DNA from: Methyloversatilis sp. XJ19-49
GTDB taxonomy: Bacteria > Pseudomonadota > Gammaproteobacteria > Burkholderiales > Rhodocyclaceae
Length of the DNA stretch: 64,000 bases
Reading direction: 5' to 3'
NCBI RefSeq assembly: GCF_024580145.1
Contig: NZ_JANINI010000002.1
Span: forward strand, 186,001-250,000
The notes under the pieces are model-generated. The model worked only from the letters and a program-made list of their open reading frames with translations. It did not search any database and was not told the origin of the DNA. This document shows positions 53,499 to 61,575 of this stretch, one piece after another. The position numbers and the translations under genes were made by a program. Numbering within the stretch: the stretch's first letter is position 1; each line of letters begins with the position of its first letter.

Positions 53499-53531
53499 AA
53501 AAAAATGCCCGACTCGAGGCCTGAGTCGGGC
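53499..53531 (-). terminator. Terminator of the entericidin gene
   Basis: On the minus strand GCCCGACTC and GAGTCGGGC form a 9-bp stem with loop AGGCCTC, followed by seven T (53499-53505, A on the plus strand). It lies 28 bp after the entericidin stop. On the plus strand the hairpin has no T-run, so it mainly serves the minus-strand transcript. Confidence 0.9.
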
Positions 53532-53558
53532 GAAGCGGGAAAGGGTGAAGCGCGGGTA

Positions 53559-53702
53559 CTACATCTTCTTCTGCACGTCGCGCGCGGTGTCCTGCACCGC
53601 CTCGCCACCGGACTCGATGTCCTTGCCGGCGCCGGCAATCGTGTTGCAACCCGCCAGTGCAAGACCGGCACTCAGAATAAGTATCGTCATCAGCTTGTTC
53701 AT
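53559..53702 (-). CDS. Entericidin A/B-family small lipoprotein
   Basis: A 47-residue peptide, too short for normal ORF listing. It reads MNKLMTILILSAGLALAGC with a lipobox LAGC (Cys19), then NTIAGAGKDIESGGEAV and QDTARDVQKK, the standard entericidin core. Lipidation at Cys19 places it in the membrane. Entericidin pairs in E. coli act as toxin/antidote around osmotic stress; single copies like this occur widely and are not proven to be toxic. ATG 53702 follows GGAGACAAGC. A terminator follows. Confidence 0.92.
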   Translation of the reverse strand: MNKLMTILILSAGLALAGCNTIAGAGKDIESGGEAVQDTARDVQKKM

Positions 53703-53755
53703 GCTTGTCTCCGTTGGGAAAGTGGGTGCTGCGTTCATAAATCTGGCCTTGTGTT

Positions 53756-54151
53756 TCAGATCGTGCTGCGAAGCTGCGACACCGCGGGCAGGATTTCACC
53801 GTCATCGTCGCTCGAAGCCGCATCACCCTCTGAGTCGGGCGTCAACATCAGACCGTCGTCCACCGCCTGCAGACGATAGGCAGGCACCGCCAGACGCAGG
53901 CCGGCATTGCCCGAGCGCGACACGCGCACCATGGCGTAGCGCGCGCTGCGTTCGCCGTGGCGCCCGGACACGGTCTGCTCGACCACGCCCAATGTGACGC
54001 CGTCGGTGTCGAACACCTCCCGTCCATCAAGCTTCGACAATGCGGATAGGCTGTCGGGTGCGGCGGTGCCGCGCCCTATCTGGAAAGCGGTCAGCAACGC
54101 GGCGCTCAGCAGGGCGCCACACAGCGCCGACATCAGCAATCGAATCGTCAT
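53756..54151 (-). CDS. PRC-barrel-like protein with N-terminal membrane segment
   Basis: A 131-residue protein starting at ATG 54151 behind GGAGAAACG (ATG 54172 is a possible longer start). A hydrophobic segment (LLMSALCGALLSAALLTAF) could be a signal anchor. The rest resembles a PRC barrel (KLDGREVFDTDGVTLGVVEQTV, then RYAMVRVSRSGNAGLRLAVPAYRLQ). The end is acidic and disordered (SEGDAASSDDDGE). PRC-barrel proteins are often stress-linked; family assignment here is tentative. It lies 53 bp upstream of the entericidin on the same strand. Confidence 0.7.
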   Translation of the reverse strand: MTIRLLMSALCGALLSAALLTAFQIGRGTAAPDSLSALSKLDGREVFDTDGVTLGVVEQTVSGRHGERSARYAMVRVSRSGNAGLRLAVPAYRLQAVDDGLMLTPDSEGDAASSDDDGEILPAVSQLRSTI

Positions 54152-54331
54152 GATGCGTTTCTCCGTCTGCATGACACGACTGCAGTATGCGCAGCGGTCA
54201 CGGCGCCGCCTGTCGTCCGCACGGCGGGGTGGCTGTAGGACGATTCCCGCATCGACGCAGGTGCGCACGGCCCGTCTCGGGTACGCTCGCGCTCTGACCC
54301 TTGCTCTGACCCCTCTCGTGGAGAAAATGTG

Positions 54332-54910
54332 ATGGCTATGCTGGTACTCGGTCTGGTGTTGCTGCTGGGCGTCCACTCGACGCGGCTGATTGCTCCGGGC
54401 CTGCGCGACGCAGGCGTCGCGCGCCTCGGTCTGCTGCCGTGGAAAATCCTTTATGCGGTGCTGTCCCTGATCGGCCTGGTGCTGATCGTGCAGGGTTATG
54501 GCGAAGCGCGCATGGCGCCGACGCTGCTGTGGGCACCACCGGTATGGACGCGCCACCTGGCCGCGCTGCTCACGCTGCCGGCCTTCGTTCTGATGGCCTG
54601 TGCCTATGTGCCGGGCACACGCATCCGCGCAAAACTCGGCCATCCGATGGTGGCCGGCGTGAAGATCTGGGCGTTCGCCCACCTGATCGCCAACGGTACG
54701 CTGGCCGACCTGCTGCTGTTCGGCAGCTTTCTGGTGTGGTCGGTCGTCATGTTCGCCACGCTGCGCCGGCGCGACCGCGCAGCCGGTCTGCGACGCCCGG
54801 CGGGCAGTGCATCGCGCGATGCAATCGCCATCGTCGCCGGTGTCGTCGGCTGGGCGGTGTTCGCCGGCTGGCTGCATCTCGCGCTGATCGGCGTGAAGCC
54901 TTTCGGCTGA
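54332..54910 (+). CDS. NnrU-family membrane protein
   Basis: A 192-residue inner-membrane protein of the NnrU family, with about six helices. It starts MAMLVLGLVLLLGVHSTRLIAP (HS/HR motif of NnrU), includes WAPPVWTRHLAALLTLPAFVL and the conserved HPMVAGVKIWAFAHLIANGTLADLLLF cut into segments, and ends GWLHLALIGVKPFG. NnrU is linked to denitrification gene expression in Rhodobacter; most homologues have unknown roles. Start at ATG 54332 (a GTG one codon earlier also lies there) behind GTGGAG. Confidence 0.9.
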   Translation: MAMLVLGLVLLLGVHSTRLIAPGLRDAGVARLGLLPWKILYAVLSLIGLVLIVQGYGEARMAPTLLWAPPVWTRHLAALLTLPAFVLMACAYVPGTRIRAKLGHPMVAGVKIWAFAHLIANGTLADLLLFGSFLVWSVVMFATLRRRDRAAGLRRPAGSASRDAIAIVAGVVGWAVFAGWLHLALIGVKPFG

Positions 54911-54920
54911 ACGTGCGGCC

Positions 54921-55349
54921 ATGATCACCCTGCACATCGAGCGGCTTCGCCCGGGCGACGATCTGAGGCGCTGCCTGGAAGCCGTCGCGCGCCGGCAGGA
55001 CATCGGCGCCGCCTTCGTGCTGTCGGCGGTGGGCAGCCTGGCGCCCGCCACGCTGCGACTGGCGGGTCGCGACAGGGCCACCGTCATCGATGGCAACAGC
55101 GAGTTGCTGACGCTGTCCGGAACGGTGAGCCGACACGGCGTTCACCTTCATGTCATGGTGGCCGACGCCGACGGACGCGTCACCGGTGGTCACCTGCTGG
55201 CGGGCAGCATCGTGCGCACCACGATGGAACTGGTTCTCGGCATCGCCACCGGCTGGGACATCCGGCGCGAGATCGACCCGGCAACCGGTTTCGAGGAAAT
55301 GGTGGCCGAGAACCTGCATGAACTGCTCGGCGCCCGTGGCCCCGATTGA
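54921..55349 (+). CDS. PPC/DUF296-domain DNA-binding-like protein
   Basis: A 142-residue protein consisting of one PPC (plant and prokaryote conserved, DUF296) domain: ITLHIERLRPGDDLRRCLEAVA, FVLSAVGSLAPATLRLA, LLTLSGTVSRHGVHLHVMVADADGRVTGGHLLAGSIVRTT shown in segments. The HxHxx and GGHL motifs are the family's trimer/metal features. In plants fused to AT-hooks; stand-alone bacterial members have unclear function. It is 10 bp downstream of the NnrU gene and probably in the same transcript. Confidence 0.88.
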   Translation: MITLHIERLRPGDDLRRCLEAVARRQDIGAAFVLSAVGSLAPATLRLAGRDRATVIDGNSELLTLSGTVSRHGVHLHVMVADADGRVTGGHLLAGSIVRTTMELVLGIATGWDIRREIDPATGFEEMVAENLHELLGARGPD

Positions 55350-55433
55350 GCACACTGCCTGCAAATGAGGCGTCGTGCCCACATCCTTGCTGGCGGCGGC
55401 GCTGCCCTCGCCATACAGCTTTCGCCCACAGCC

Positions 55434-55456
55434 TTGTCCACAGAAACTGTGGATGG
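55434..55456. promoter_or_regulatory. DnaA-box-like palindrome 1
   Basis: TTGTCCACA (55434-55442) and, facing it, TGTGGATGG (55448-55456) form an inverted pair around TCCACAG-AAA-CTGTGGA. The first deviates from TTATCCACA at one base, the second at two. Confidence 0.5.
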
Positions 55457-55582
55457 ACTGCGTGACCAGCATGCGCGAGCAATCACCTCAATTGTCCGCA
55501 CCCTGCCTCAATAATGAGCAACCCTATTGACACCGTTGCAGCATGCGGCGCTCCGGCCGGTGTTACCGCGTGATGAAGCATC

Positions 55583-55605
55583 TTGTCCACAGATACTGTG
55601 GATAA
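55583..55605. promoter_or_regulatory. DnaA-box palindrome 2
   Basis: TTGTCCACA (55583-55591, one mismatch) faces TGTGGATAA (55597-55605), whose complement is the perfect consensus TTATCCACA. Same TCCACAG-ATA-CTGTGGA layout as palindrome 1, lying 72-94 bp before the helicase start. Confidence 0.6.
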
Positions 55606-55676
55606 CCGGCATGCGGCGCACGGCGATCGGCACACGCCGTGTAAGCTCGCACCGATCTGACGACAGGACGCAACAC

Positions 55677-57368
55677 GTGGCAAAGGTGGTACCCGATGGC
55701 TGGCGCGAAATGGATGGCGGCAACGACGCCGGCGATGCCATCCGTCCGGGTGCCGCAGCAGAGCGCGAACGCGCCACGCTGGCGCTGCTCGAGCGCGCGC
55801 TGCCGGCGGCCTACACCGTCTATCACGGCGTGCACTGGACGCGTCTCGATCAGGGGTTTTCGATCTACGGCGACATTGACTTCGTCATCGTCAACGCCGC
55901 CGGCAACCTGCTCGCCATCGAACAGCGCAGCGGCTATCTCGAAGAAGGTCAGCACGGCCTGCTGACCCGCCACCGCGGACGCGACCGCAATGTCGCGGTC
56001 GGCATCGCGCGCTCGCGCCATGCCCTGCACACCCGTCTGGCATCGCGTCTGGGCGGCGCCGATGCCACACTGCCCAGCCTCGAATACCTGCTGTACTGCC
56101 CGGACCACTTCGTGCGCCAGGCGCATACCGCCGGCATCGAGCCGGAACGCATCGTCGACGCGGCGCTGCGCGACACGCTGGCAGCGCGCATCCAGTCGAT
56201 TCTTCCGCCGGGCGAACACGGCGCGCGCGCCGCCGAAGTGCATCGTTTCCTGCGCGACGAAATCAAGCTCGAAGCCGACGTCAGCGCGCGCATGGGCATC
56301 GCGCGCGAGCGCGTGACCCGGGTTGCCGGCGGCCTCTCGCAGTGGGCGCGCGCGCTCGACTTCACGCCCTACCGACTGCGCGTCGTCGGCACGGCCGGTT
56401 CGGGCAAGACGCAACTCGCGCTCGCCGAGTACCGCGCTGCAGTCGAAGCCGGGCTGCGTCCGCTGTATGTCTGCTTCAATCGTCCGCTGGCCGATCACCT
56501 CGCGCGCATCGCGCCCGAGGGCGGGCTGGCGTGCACCTTCCACCACCTGTGCGAGCGCGTGCTGGCCGAGCACGGCGAGCGGCCCGACTACGCACGCCCC
56601 GACGCGTTCGACGCGCTGATCGCGCGCGCCGGCGAACTCGACGTGCCGGACGCCCTCCGTTTCGACACCGTCATCGTCGACGAGGGCCAGGACTTTTCCA
56701 CCGACTGGGCGACCCGGCTGTGGCGGCATGCCGCCGACGAGGCGCGTCTGATCTGGCTGGAAGACCCGATGCAGAACCTGTATGGCCGTACGCCGATCGA
56801 TCTTCCCGGCTGGGTGACGCTGCGCGCGCGCAGCAATTTCCGCAGCCCGCGCCCTGTCGTGCACATGCTGCAGACGCTGCTGCAGGACGTGCTGCCCGAA
56901 GCCGCGCAGATCGAGGCGGCATCGCCGTTCGATGCCGACGACGTCGAGCGGCTGGTGTATGACGCCGAACATCCGCTGACCCAGCGCGTCAAGGAAGCGA
57001 TCCGCCTGTGCTTCGCCGCCGGCTTTCGCACCGAAGACGTCGCCATCGTCAGCTGGCGTGGCCGCGAACAGTCGGAACTGCTGCGCCACGACCGGCTCGG
57101 CGCCAACGCGCTGCGCAGCTTCACCGGCCAGTACGACCTGCTCGGCCAGCCGGAATATTCCGAAGGTGATGTGCTGATCGAATCGGTCTACCGGTTCAAG
57201 GGTCAGTCGGCGCCGGCGGTCATCCTCGCCGAAGTCGACTTCGATGCGCTGGACGAGCGCACGCTGCGCAAGCTGTTCGTCGGCGCCACACGCGCCATGA
57301 TGAAGCTGGTACTGGTGGTCAGCGAACGTGCCGGGCGCACGCTCGACGAACGCCTTGGGCGGGGCTAG
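55677..57368 (+). CDS. UvrD-like ATP-dependent helicase with degenerate NERD-type N-domain
   Basis: A 563-residue protein from GTG 55677 (CAGGACG upstream). Residues about 30-130 resemble a nuclease-related NERD domain (GDIDFVIVNAAGNLLAIEQRSG), but the ExK catalytic position reads EQR, so nuclease activity is doubtful. The helicase core has Walker A GTAGSGKT at 238-245, Walker B VIVDEGQDFS, motif III/IV SNFRSPR and motif VI LFVGATRAMMKLVLVVS, plus YRFKGQSAPAVIL. This is the superfamily I layout without clear motif-Ia spacing for UvrD itself. btuC begins 6 bp downstream, so it may share the transcript. Confidence 0.87.
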   Translation: MAKVVPDGWREMDGGNDAGDAIRPGAAAERERATLALLERALPAAYTVYHGVHWTRLDQGFSIYGDIDFVIVNAAGNLLAIEQRSGYLEEGQHGLLTRHRGRDRNVAVGIARSRHALHTRLASRLGGADATLPSLEYLLYCPDHFVRQAHTAGIEPERIVDAALRDTLAARIQSILPPGEHGARAAEVHRFLRDEIKLEADVSARMGIARERVTRVAGGLSQWARALDFTPYRLRVVGTAGSGKTQLALAEYRAAVEAGLRPLYVCFNRPLADHLARIAPEGGLACTFHHLCERVLAEHGERPDYARPDAFDALIARAGELDVPDALRFDTVIVDEGQDFSTDWATRLWRHAADEARLIWLEDPMQNLYGRTPIDLPGWVTLRARSNFRSPRPVVHMLQTLLQDVLPEAAQIEAASPFDADDVERLVYDAEHPLTQRVKEAIRLCFAAGFRTEDVAIVSWRGREQSELLRHDRLGANALRSFTGQYDLLGQPEYSEGDVLIESVYRFKGQSAPAVILAEVDFDALDERTLRKLFVGATRAMMKLVLVVSERAGRTLDERLGRG

Positions 57369-57374
57369 CGGTAC

Positions 57375-58400
57375 ATGTCCATCCCTGCTGACGCCATGCA
57401 ATCCCCTGCGTCCGTGCGCACCCGCACGCCGCGTCTCCGCACGCTGGCGCTGCCACTGCTCGCCATCGGCCTTCTGCTGTCGATCGCGCTGTCGCTGTCG
57501 CTCGGCAGCGTGCCGGTCAGCCCGGCACAGCTGTGGCAGATCATGACGACCGGCGGCGATGCCGGGGTGGCCGGCGACGTGGTGCTCGGCCTGCGACTGC
57601 CACGCGTGCTGGCGGCCGCAGCCTGCGGTGGACTGCTCGCGCTGGCCGGCGCGCTGATGCAGGTCCTGCTGCGCAATCCGCTGGCCGACCCCTACGTGCT
57701 CGGCATTTCCGGCGGCGCCTCGGTCGGCGCACTGCTGGCCATGGCGGCCGGACTGGCGGGCGCGCTGTTCGAGCTGTCCGCCCTCGCCGGGGCACTGACC
57801 GCGATGGCGCTGGTGTTCGGGCTGGCTCACGGCGAGGGCGGGCGCACGCCGACGCGGCTCCTGCTGACCGGCGTCATCGTGTCGGCCGGCTGCGGCGCGG
57901 CGGTGTCCTTCATGCTCACCGTGGCGAACGAGCAGTCGCTGCGCGGCATGCTGTTCTGGCTGATGGGCGACGCCGGCGTGGCCGCGCCGCCCGCAGCCGC
58001 GCTGTGGGCGCTGGCCATCGGCGTGCTGGTGTGCGTGCCGCTGGCGCGTGACCTGAACCTGCTGGCGCGCGGCGACCTCACCGCGCAGACGCTCGGCGTA
58101 CCGGTGCTGCGCCTGCGCCTGGCGATCTACCTGATCGCGTCGGCGCTGACCGCCGTCGCAGTGACCACGGTCGGCGCGGTCGGATTTGTCGGTCTGGTCG
58201 TGCCGCACCTGATGCGGCTGGCGCTCGGCAACGACCAGCGTCTGCTGCTGCCGGCCAGTGCGCTGGCGGGCGCCCTGCTGCTGCTGCTGGCCGATACCGC
58301 AGCGCGCACCCTCATCGCGCCGGCGCAACTGCCGGTCGGCGTGCTGACGGCGCTGCTCGGCGTGCCGGTATTCCTGTTCCTGCTGCATCGCCGTCAATGA
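57375..58400 (+). CDS. btuC: BtuC-like ABC permease (cobalamin/iron-chelate type)
   Basis: A 341-residue membrane permease of the FecCD/BtuC family with about ten helices. Typical segments: LRLPRVLAAAACGGLLALAGALMQVLLRNPLADPYVLGISGGASVGALLA in pieces (the RNPLADPxxLGxSxGA motif near 95-115), then AVGFVGLVVPHLMRLALG (the P-H-M(xx)R signature near 270-288). ATG 57375 begins MSIPADAMQS after the helicase stop. It overlaps btuD by 4 bp. With btuD and btuF it forms an uptake system for cobalamin or a siderophore; no outer-membrane TonB receptor is in the window. Confidence 0.92.
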   Translation: MSIPADAMQSPASVRTRTPRLRTLALPLLAIGLLLSIALSLSLGSVPVSPAQLWQIMTTGGDAGVAGDVVLGLRLPRVLAAAACGGLLALAGALMQVLLRNPLADPYVLGISGGASVGALLAMAAGLAGALFELSALAGALTAMALVFGLAHGEGGRTPTRLLLTGVIVSAGCGAAVSFMLTVANEQSLRGMLFWLMGDAGVAAPPAAALWALAIGVLVCVPLARDLNLLARGDLTAQTLGVPVLRLRLAIYLIASALTAVAVTTVGAVGFVGLVVPHLMRLALGNDQRLLLPASALAGALLLLLADTAARTLIAPAQLPVGVLTALLGVPVFLFLLHRRQ

Positions 58401-59176
58401 GCACCGTCGCTCCCCTGCTCGTCGCGCGCGGTGTCAGCGCCGGCATCGACGGACGCACCTTGTGCGCCGCGCTCGACCTCGACATCCGGCCGGGTGAAAT
58501 GCTCGCGGTCATCGGCCGCAACGGCATCGGCAAATCCACCGTGCTGAGCACGCTGGCCGGGCTGCGTGCGCCGCTGGCCGGCCAGCTGACGCTAGACGGC
58601 ATGCCGATCGGATCGGTGGCGCCGCGCGCGCTGGCACGCCGGCGCGCGCTGCTGGCGCAGTCGCACGAAGACGCCTTCGCGTCGACCGTGCTCGATACCG
58701 TGCTGGTCGGTCGGCACCCACACATCGGCCGCTGGTCGGACGACAGCGCGCACGACGTGCAGGTCGCGTTCGACGCGATGGCCCGCGTATCGCTCACCGG
58801 CTTCGAGGCGCGCGACGTGCGCACGCTGTCCGGCGGCGAAAGACAGCGTGTGGCCATCGCCGCGCTGCTGGCGCAGGACGCGCCGCTGTGCCTGCTCGAC
58901 GAGCCGGTTACCCATCTCGACCTCGATTACCAGATGGACACGCTGTCGCTGTTCGCCGGCATGGCGCATGACGAGGGGCGCGCCGTGGTGGCCGTGCTGC
59001 ATGACCTCAATCAGGTGCTGCGTTTCTGCGACCGCGCGCTGCTGCTGACCGGCGGCGGCGAGTGGGTCTGCGGAGCGGTCGACACGGTGCTGCAGCCAGA
59101 CACGCTGTCACGCGCGTTCTGCCATCCGCTGCGCGAGCTGCGCGACGGTGAGCGTCGCTATTTCGTGCCGGCATGA
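58397..59176 (+). CDS. btuD: BtuD-like ABC ATPase
   Basis: A 259-residue ABC ATPase. Walker A GRNGIGKST (about 36-44), Q-loop region around QSHEDA, signature LSGGERQRVAIAALL, Walker B LCLLDEPVTHLD and the H-loop VAVLHDLNQVLRFC. It energises uptake through the BtuC-like permease. ATGA overlap with btuC; the ATG of btuF overlaps its stop. Confidence 0.94.
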   Translation: MSTVAPLLVARGVSAGIDGRTLCAALDLDIRPGEMLAVIGRNGIGKSTVLSTLAGLRAPLAGQLTLDGMPIGSVAPRALARRRALLAQSHEDAFASTVLDTVLVGRHPHIGRWSDDSAHDVQVAFDAMARVSLTGFEARDVRTLSGGERQRVAIAALLAQDAPLCLLDEPVTHLDLDYQMDTLSLFAGMAHDEGRAVVAVLHDLNQVLRFCDRALLLTGGGEWVCGAVDTVLQPDTLSRAFCHPLRELRDGERRYFVPA

Positions 59177-60054
59177 TGCGTCAGATCTGGCTGCTGATCG
59201 GACTGATGCTAGCCGCAAACCCGGCGCGTGCCGCCGTCAGCGTGACCGACGACGCCGGACGCCGCGTCGTGCTGCCGGCCCCCGCGCAGCGCATCGTCAG
59301 TCTGGCACCGCACGTGACCGAGCTGCTGTACGCCGCCGGCGCAGGCGCGAAGCTGGTCGGCGCGGTGGAATACAGCGATTTTCCGCCGGCGGCGCAGGCG
59401 CTGCCGCGGGTCGGCAGTTCCAGCGCCGTCGACATCGAGGCGGTCGCAGCGCTGAAGCCCGATCTGGTCATCGCCTGGCAGAGCAGCACCCGCGCCGCGC
59501 AATACGGTCAGCTCGACCGGCTGGGCATTCCGGTTTTCGTCAGCGAACCGCGCTCGCTGGATGACATTCCGCGCACGCTCGAACTGCTCGGCCGGCTGGC
59601 CGGTACGTCCAAGATCGCGGAGGCCGCAGCGCTCGACTTCCGCACGCGACGCGACAGGCTGGCGGCGCGCTATGCATCCCGCCCGCCGGTCGGCGTGTTC
59701 TACCAGATCTGGGACCGGCCGCCGATGACGGTCAATGGCGAGCATCTGATCAGCGCCGTGATGGCGCTGTGCGGCGGACGCAATGTGTTTGCCGATCTGC
59801 CCATCCTCGCGCCGACAGTGACCGAAGAGGCGGTGCTGGCCGCTGCACCCGAGGTCATCGTCGCCAGCGGCATGGCCGACGCGCGCCCGGAGTGGCTGGA
59901 CGCATGGCGGCGCTGGCGCAGCCTGCCGGCCGTCGCCCGGGACAACCTCTACTTCATTCCGCCGGAACAGCTGCAGCGCAATACGCCGCGCGTTCTCGAC
60001 GGCGCGACGCAGATGTGCGAACAGCTGGAACAGGCGCGCACGAAGCGACGCTGA
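59173..60054 (+). CDS. btuF: BtuF-like periplasmic cobalamin/iron-chelate-binding protein
   Basis: A 293-residue class III substrate-binding protein with a signal peptide (LLIGLMLAANPARA-AV). Landmarks: TDDAGRRVVLPAPAQRIVSLAPHVTELLYAAGAG in segments, GSSSAVDIEAVAALKPDLVIAW, and PTVTEEAVLAAAPEVIVASG, as in cobalamin-binding BtuF proteins. ATG 59173 overlaps the btuD stop. Substrate is probably vitamin B12; the linked helicase does not help. No B12 riboswitch is seen upstream of the operon. Confidence 0.9.
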   Translation: MMRQIWLLIGLMLAANPARAAVSVTDDAGRRVVLPAPAQRIVSLAPHVTELLYAAGAGAKLVGAVEYSDFPPAAQALPRVGSSSAVDIEAVAALKPDLVIAWQSSTRAAQYGQLDRLGIPVFVSEPRSLDDIPRTLELLGRLAGTSKIAEAAALDFRTRRDRLAARYASRPPVGVFYQIWDRPPMTVNGEHLISAVMALCGGRNVFADLPILAPTVTEEAVLAAAPEVIVASGMADARPEWLDAWRRWRSLPAVARDNLYFIPPEQLQRNTPRVLDGATQMCEQLEQARTKRR

Positions 60055-60079
60055 AAGTCCGCAAGCGATCGCGCAGGAC

Positions 60080-60106
60080 GGCGGGCGCCCGGAAACGGGC
60101 GCCGCC
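60080..60106. terminator. Hairpin between convergent btuF and ampG genes
   Basis: GGCGGGCGCCCG (60080-60091), the loop GAAA and CGGGCGCCGCC (60096-60106) form an 11-bp stem with one bulged G. A short weak T-stretch follows on the plus strand. It can end the btuCDF transcript. Confidence 0.7.
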
Positions 60107-60116
60107 TTGACCCTTG

Positions 60117-61487
60117 CTAATTGCCCCGTTCCGCCCGCGCCGCCAGCCAGACCAGCGCGAGCACCGGCACGCCGAGCAGTGCGGTGCCGGTGAAGAAGAA
60201 TTCATAACCACGCGCGTCCACCACGACGCCGGAGAACCCGGCGATGAACTTGGGCAGCAGCAGCATCAGCGAACTGAACAGCGCGTACTGCGTGGCCGAA
60301 TACGCCACATTGGTCAGCCCCGACAGATAGGCCACGAAGGCGGACGACGCAATGCCGGCCGACAGGTTGTCAGCCGAGATCGCGAAGATGAGGCCGCTCA
60401 CATCGTGGCCGCGACCGGCCAGCCAGACGAACAGCAGATTGGTGACCGACGAGAGCAGCGCACCGAGAAACAGCGTCTTCATGACACCGATGCGGGCCGT
60501 CAGCACGCCGCCGATCACCGCACCGGCGATGGTCATGCCCACGCCGTACACCTTGGCGACCGTCGCCACCTCATCCTTCGTATAGCCCATGTCGACATAG
60601 AAGGCGTTGGCCATGATGCCCATGACCACGTCGGAAATGCGGTAGGTGCCGATCAAAGCCAGCAGCAGAACCGCCTGCCAGCGGTAGCGGCGGATGAAGT
60701 CGAGCAGTGGCGACAGTGCGGCGCCGTGCAGCCACGCCGCCAGACGCAGCAGCGGGCCGTGCAGGCCCCCGCGCATAAGCCAGTCGCGGGCGCGCGCCTC
60801 GCGCTGCACGGTTTCGGCCGACACCACCACCTCCGGCTCGCGGATCAGCAGCGTGGTCACCACGCCGACCGACATGCTCGCCGCCATCACGAGATAGGCG
60901 AAGCGCCAGGGCGCGTGCTCATAAACGAGTTCGGTCGCATCGACCGATGCCGCCAGCCAGAGCACGCCGGCCGAGGCGACGATCATCGCGATGCGGTAGC
61001 CGCCCTGGTAGGTGGCCGCCATCGCACCCTGCAGCCGCTGTTCGACCGCCTCGATGCGGTAGGCGTCGAGCGCGATGTCCTGCGTCGCCGAGGCGAAGGC
61101 AACCGCCAGCGCACAGTACGCCATGCGGCTCAGGTTCTGCGCCGGATCGGTTGCAGCCATGCCGAGCAGCGCCAGCGCGATGGTGAGCTGCGACGCCAGC
61201 AGCCAGCTGCGGCGCCGACCGAGCATTCCGGTCAGCAGCGGCAGTGGCAGGCGATCGACCAGCGGCGACCACATCCACTTGAACGCGTAGGCGAGACCGA
61301 TCCAGCTGAAATAGCCGATGGTAGAGCGATCGATGCCCGCCTCGCGCAGCCAGTACGACAGCGAGCCGAGCACCAGGATCAGCGGCAGGCCGGCGGAGAA
61401 GCCGAGAAACAGCATGCCGGCGACGCGCGGGTGCGCATAGACCTTCAGACTGTCGAGCCAGCCGGCAGCAGTGGAGTGCGGGGTCAC
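60117..61487 (-). CDS. ampG: AmpG-like muropeptide MFS transporter
   Basis: A 456-residue inner-membrane MFS transporter with about 12-14 helices. AmpG landmarks: FLGFSAGLPLILVLGSLSYWLREAGIDRSTIGYFSWIGLAYAFKWMWSP seen in consecutive segments (the AmpG LG(L/F)xSGLP and KxxWAP-type motifs), LGRRRSWLLASQ, QDIALDAYRIE, GYRIAMIVASAG and DVVMGIMANAFYVDMGYTK. It imports GlcNAc-anhydroMurNAc peptides during wall recycling. Single gene, convergent with btuF. ATG 61487. Confidence 0.92.
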   Translation of the reverse strand: MTPHSTAAGWLDSLKVYAHPRVAGMLFLGFSAGLPLILVLGSLSYWLREAGIDRSTIGYFSWIGLAYAFKWMWSPLVDRLPLPLLTGMLGRRRSWLLASQLTIALALLGMAATDPAQNLSRMAYCALAVAFASATQDIALDAYRIEAVEQRLQGAMAATYQGGYRIAMIVASAGVLWLAASVDATELVYEHAPWRFAYLVMAASMSVGVVTTLLIREPEVVVSAETVQREARARDWLMRGGLHGPLLRLAAWLHGAALSPLLDFIRRYRWQAVLLLALIGTYRISDVVMGIMANAFYVDMGYTKDEVATVAKVYGVGMTIAGAVIGGVLTARIGVMKTLFLGALLSSVTNLLFVWLAGRGHDVSGLIFAISADNLSAGIASSAFVAYLSGLTNVAYSATQYALFSSLMLLLPKFIAGFSGVVVDARGYEFFFTGTALLGVPVLALVWLAARAERGN

Positions 61488-61575
61488 GGGCGAGGCGCAG
61501 GGGCGGAGAAGAAGGCCGGAAGATACCAGCCCCGCCGACCGACCGCGCAGCGGCGCCGTTCGAACAACCGTGAGT

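Larger units (their letters stand above)
55350..55676. other. Intergenic region with two DnaA-box palindromes
   Basis: No gene is supported by a ribosome binding site or family match between the PPC gene and the helicase start. It holds two palindromes of paired DnaA-box-like sequences 141 bp apart, with an AT-richer stretch (55478-55530) between them. It must include the helicase/btu promoter. Confidence 0.6.

Noticed and set aside
55350-55676. Chromosomal replication origin
   Set aside because: DnaA boxes are few, and dnaA, dnaN, gyrB, parA and rpmH are all absent from the neighbourhood; reported only as DnaA-box palindromes.
57369-57374. Cobalamin riboswitch ahead of btuC
   Set aside because: Only six bases separate it from the helicase gene and no B12-box-like sequence was seen in the region before the helicase.
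55563-58397. A 944-codon minus-strand frame rich in Gln/His/Arg
   Set aside because: It is antisense to the helicase and btuC, and its repetitive composition reflects codon bias on the other strand.
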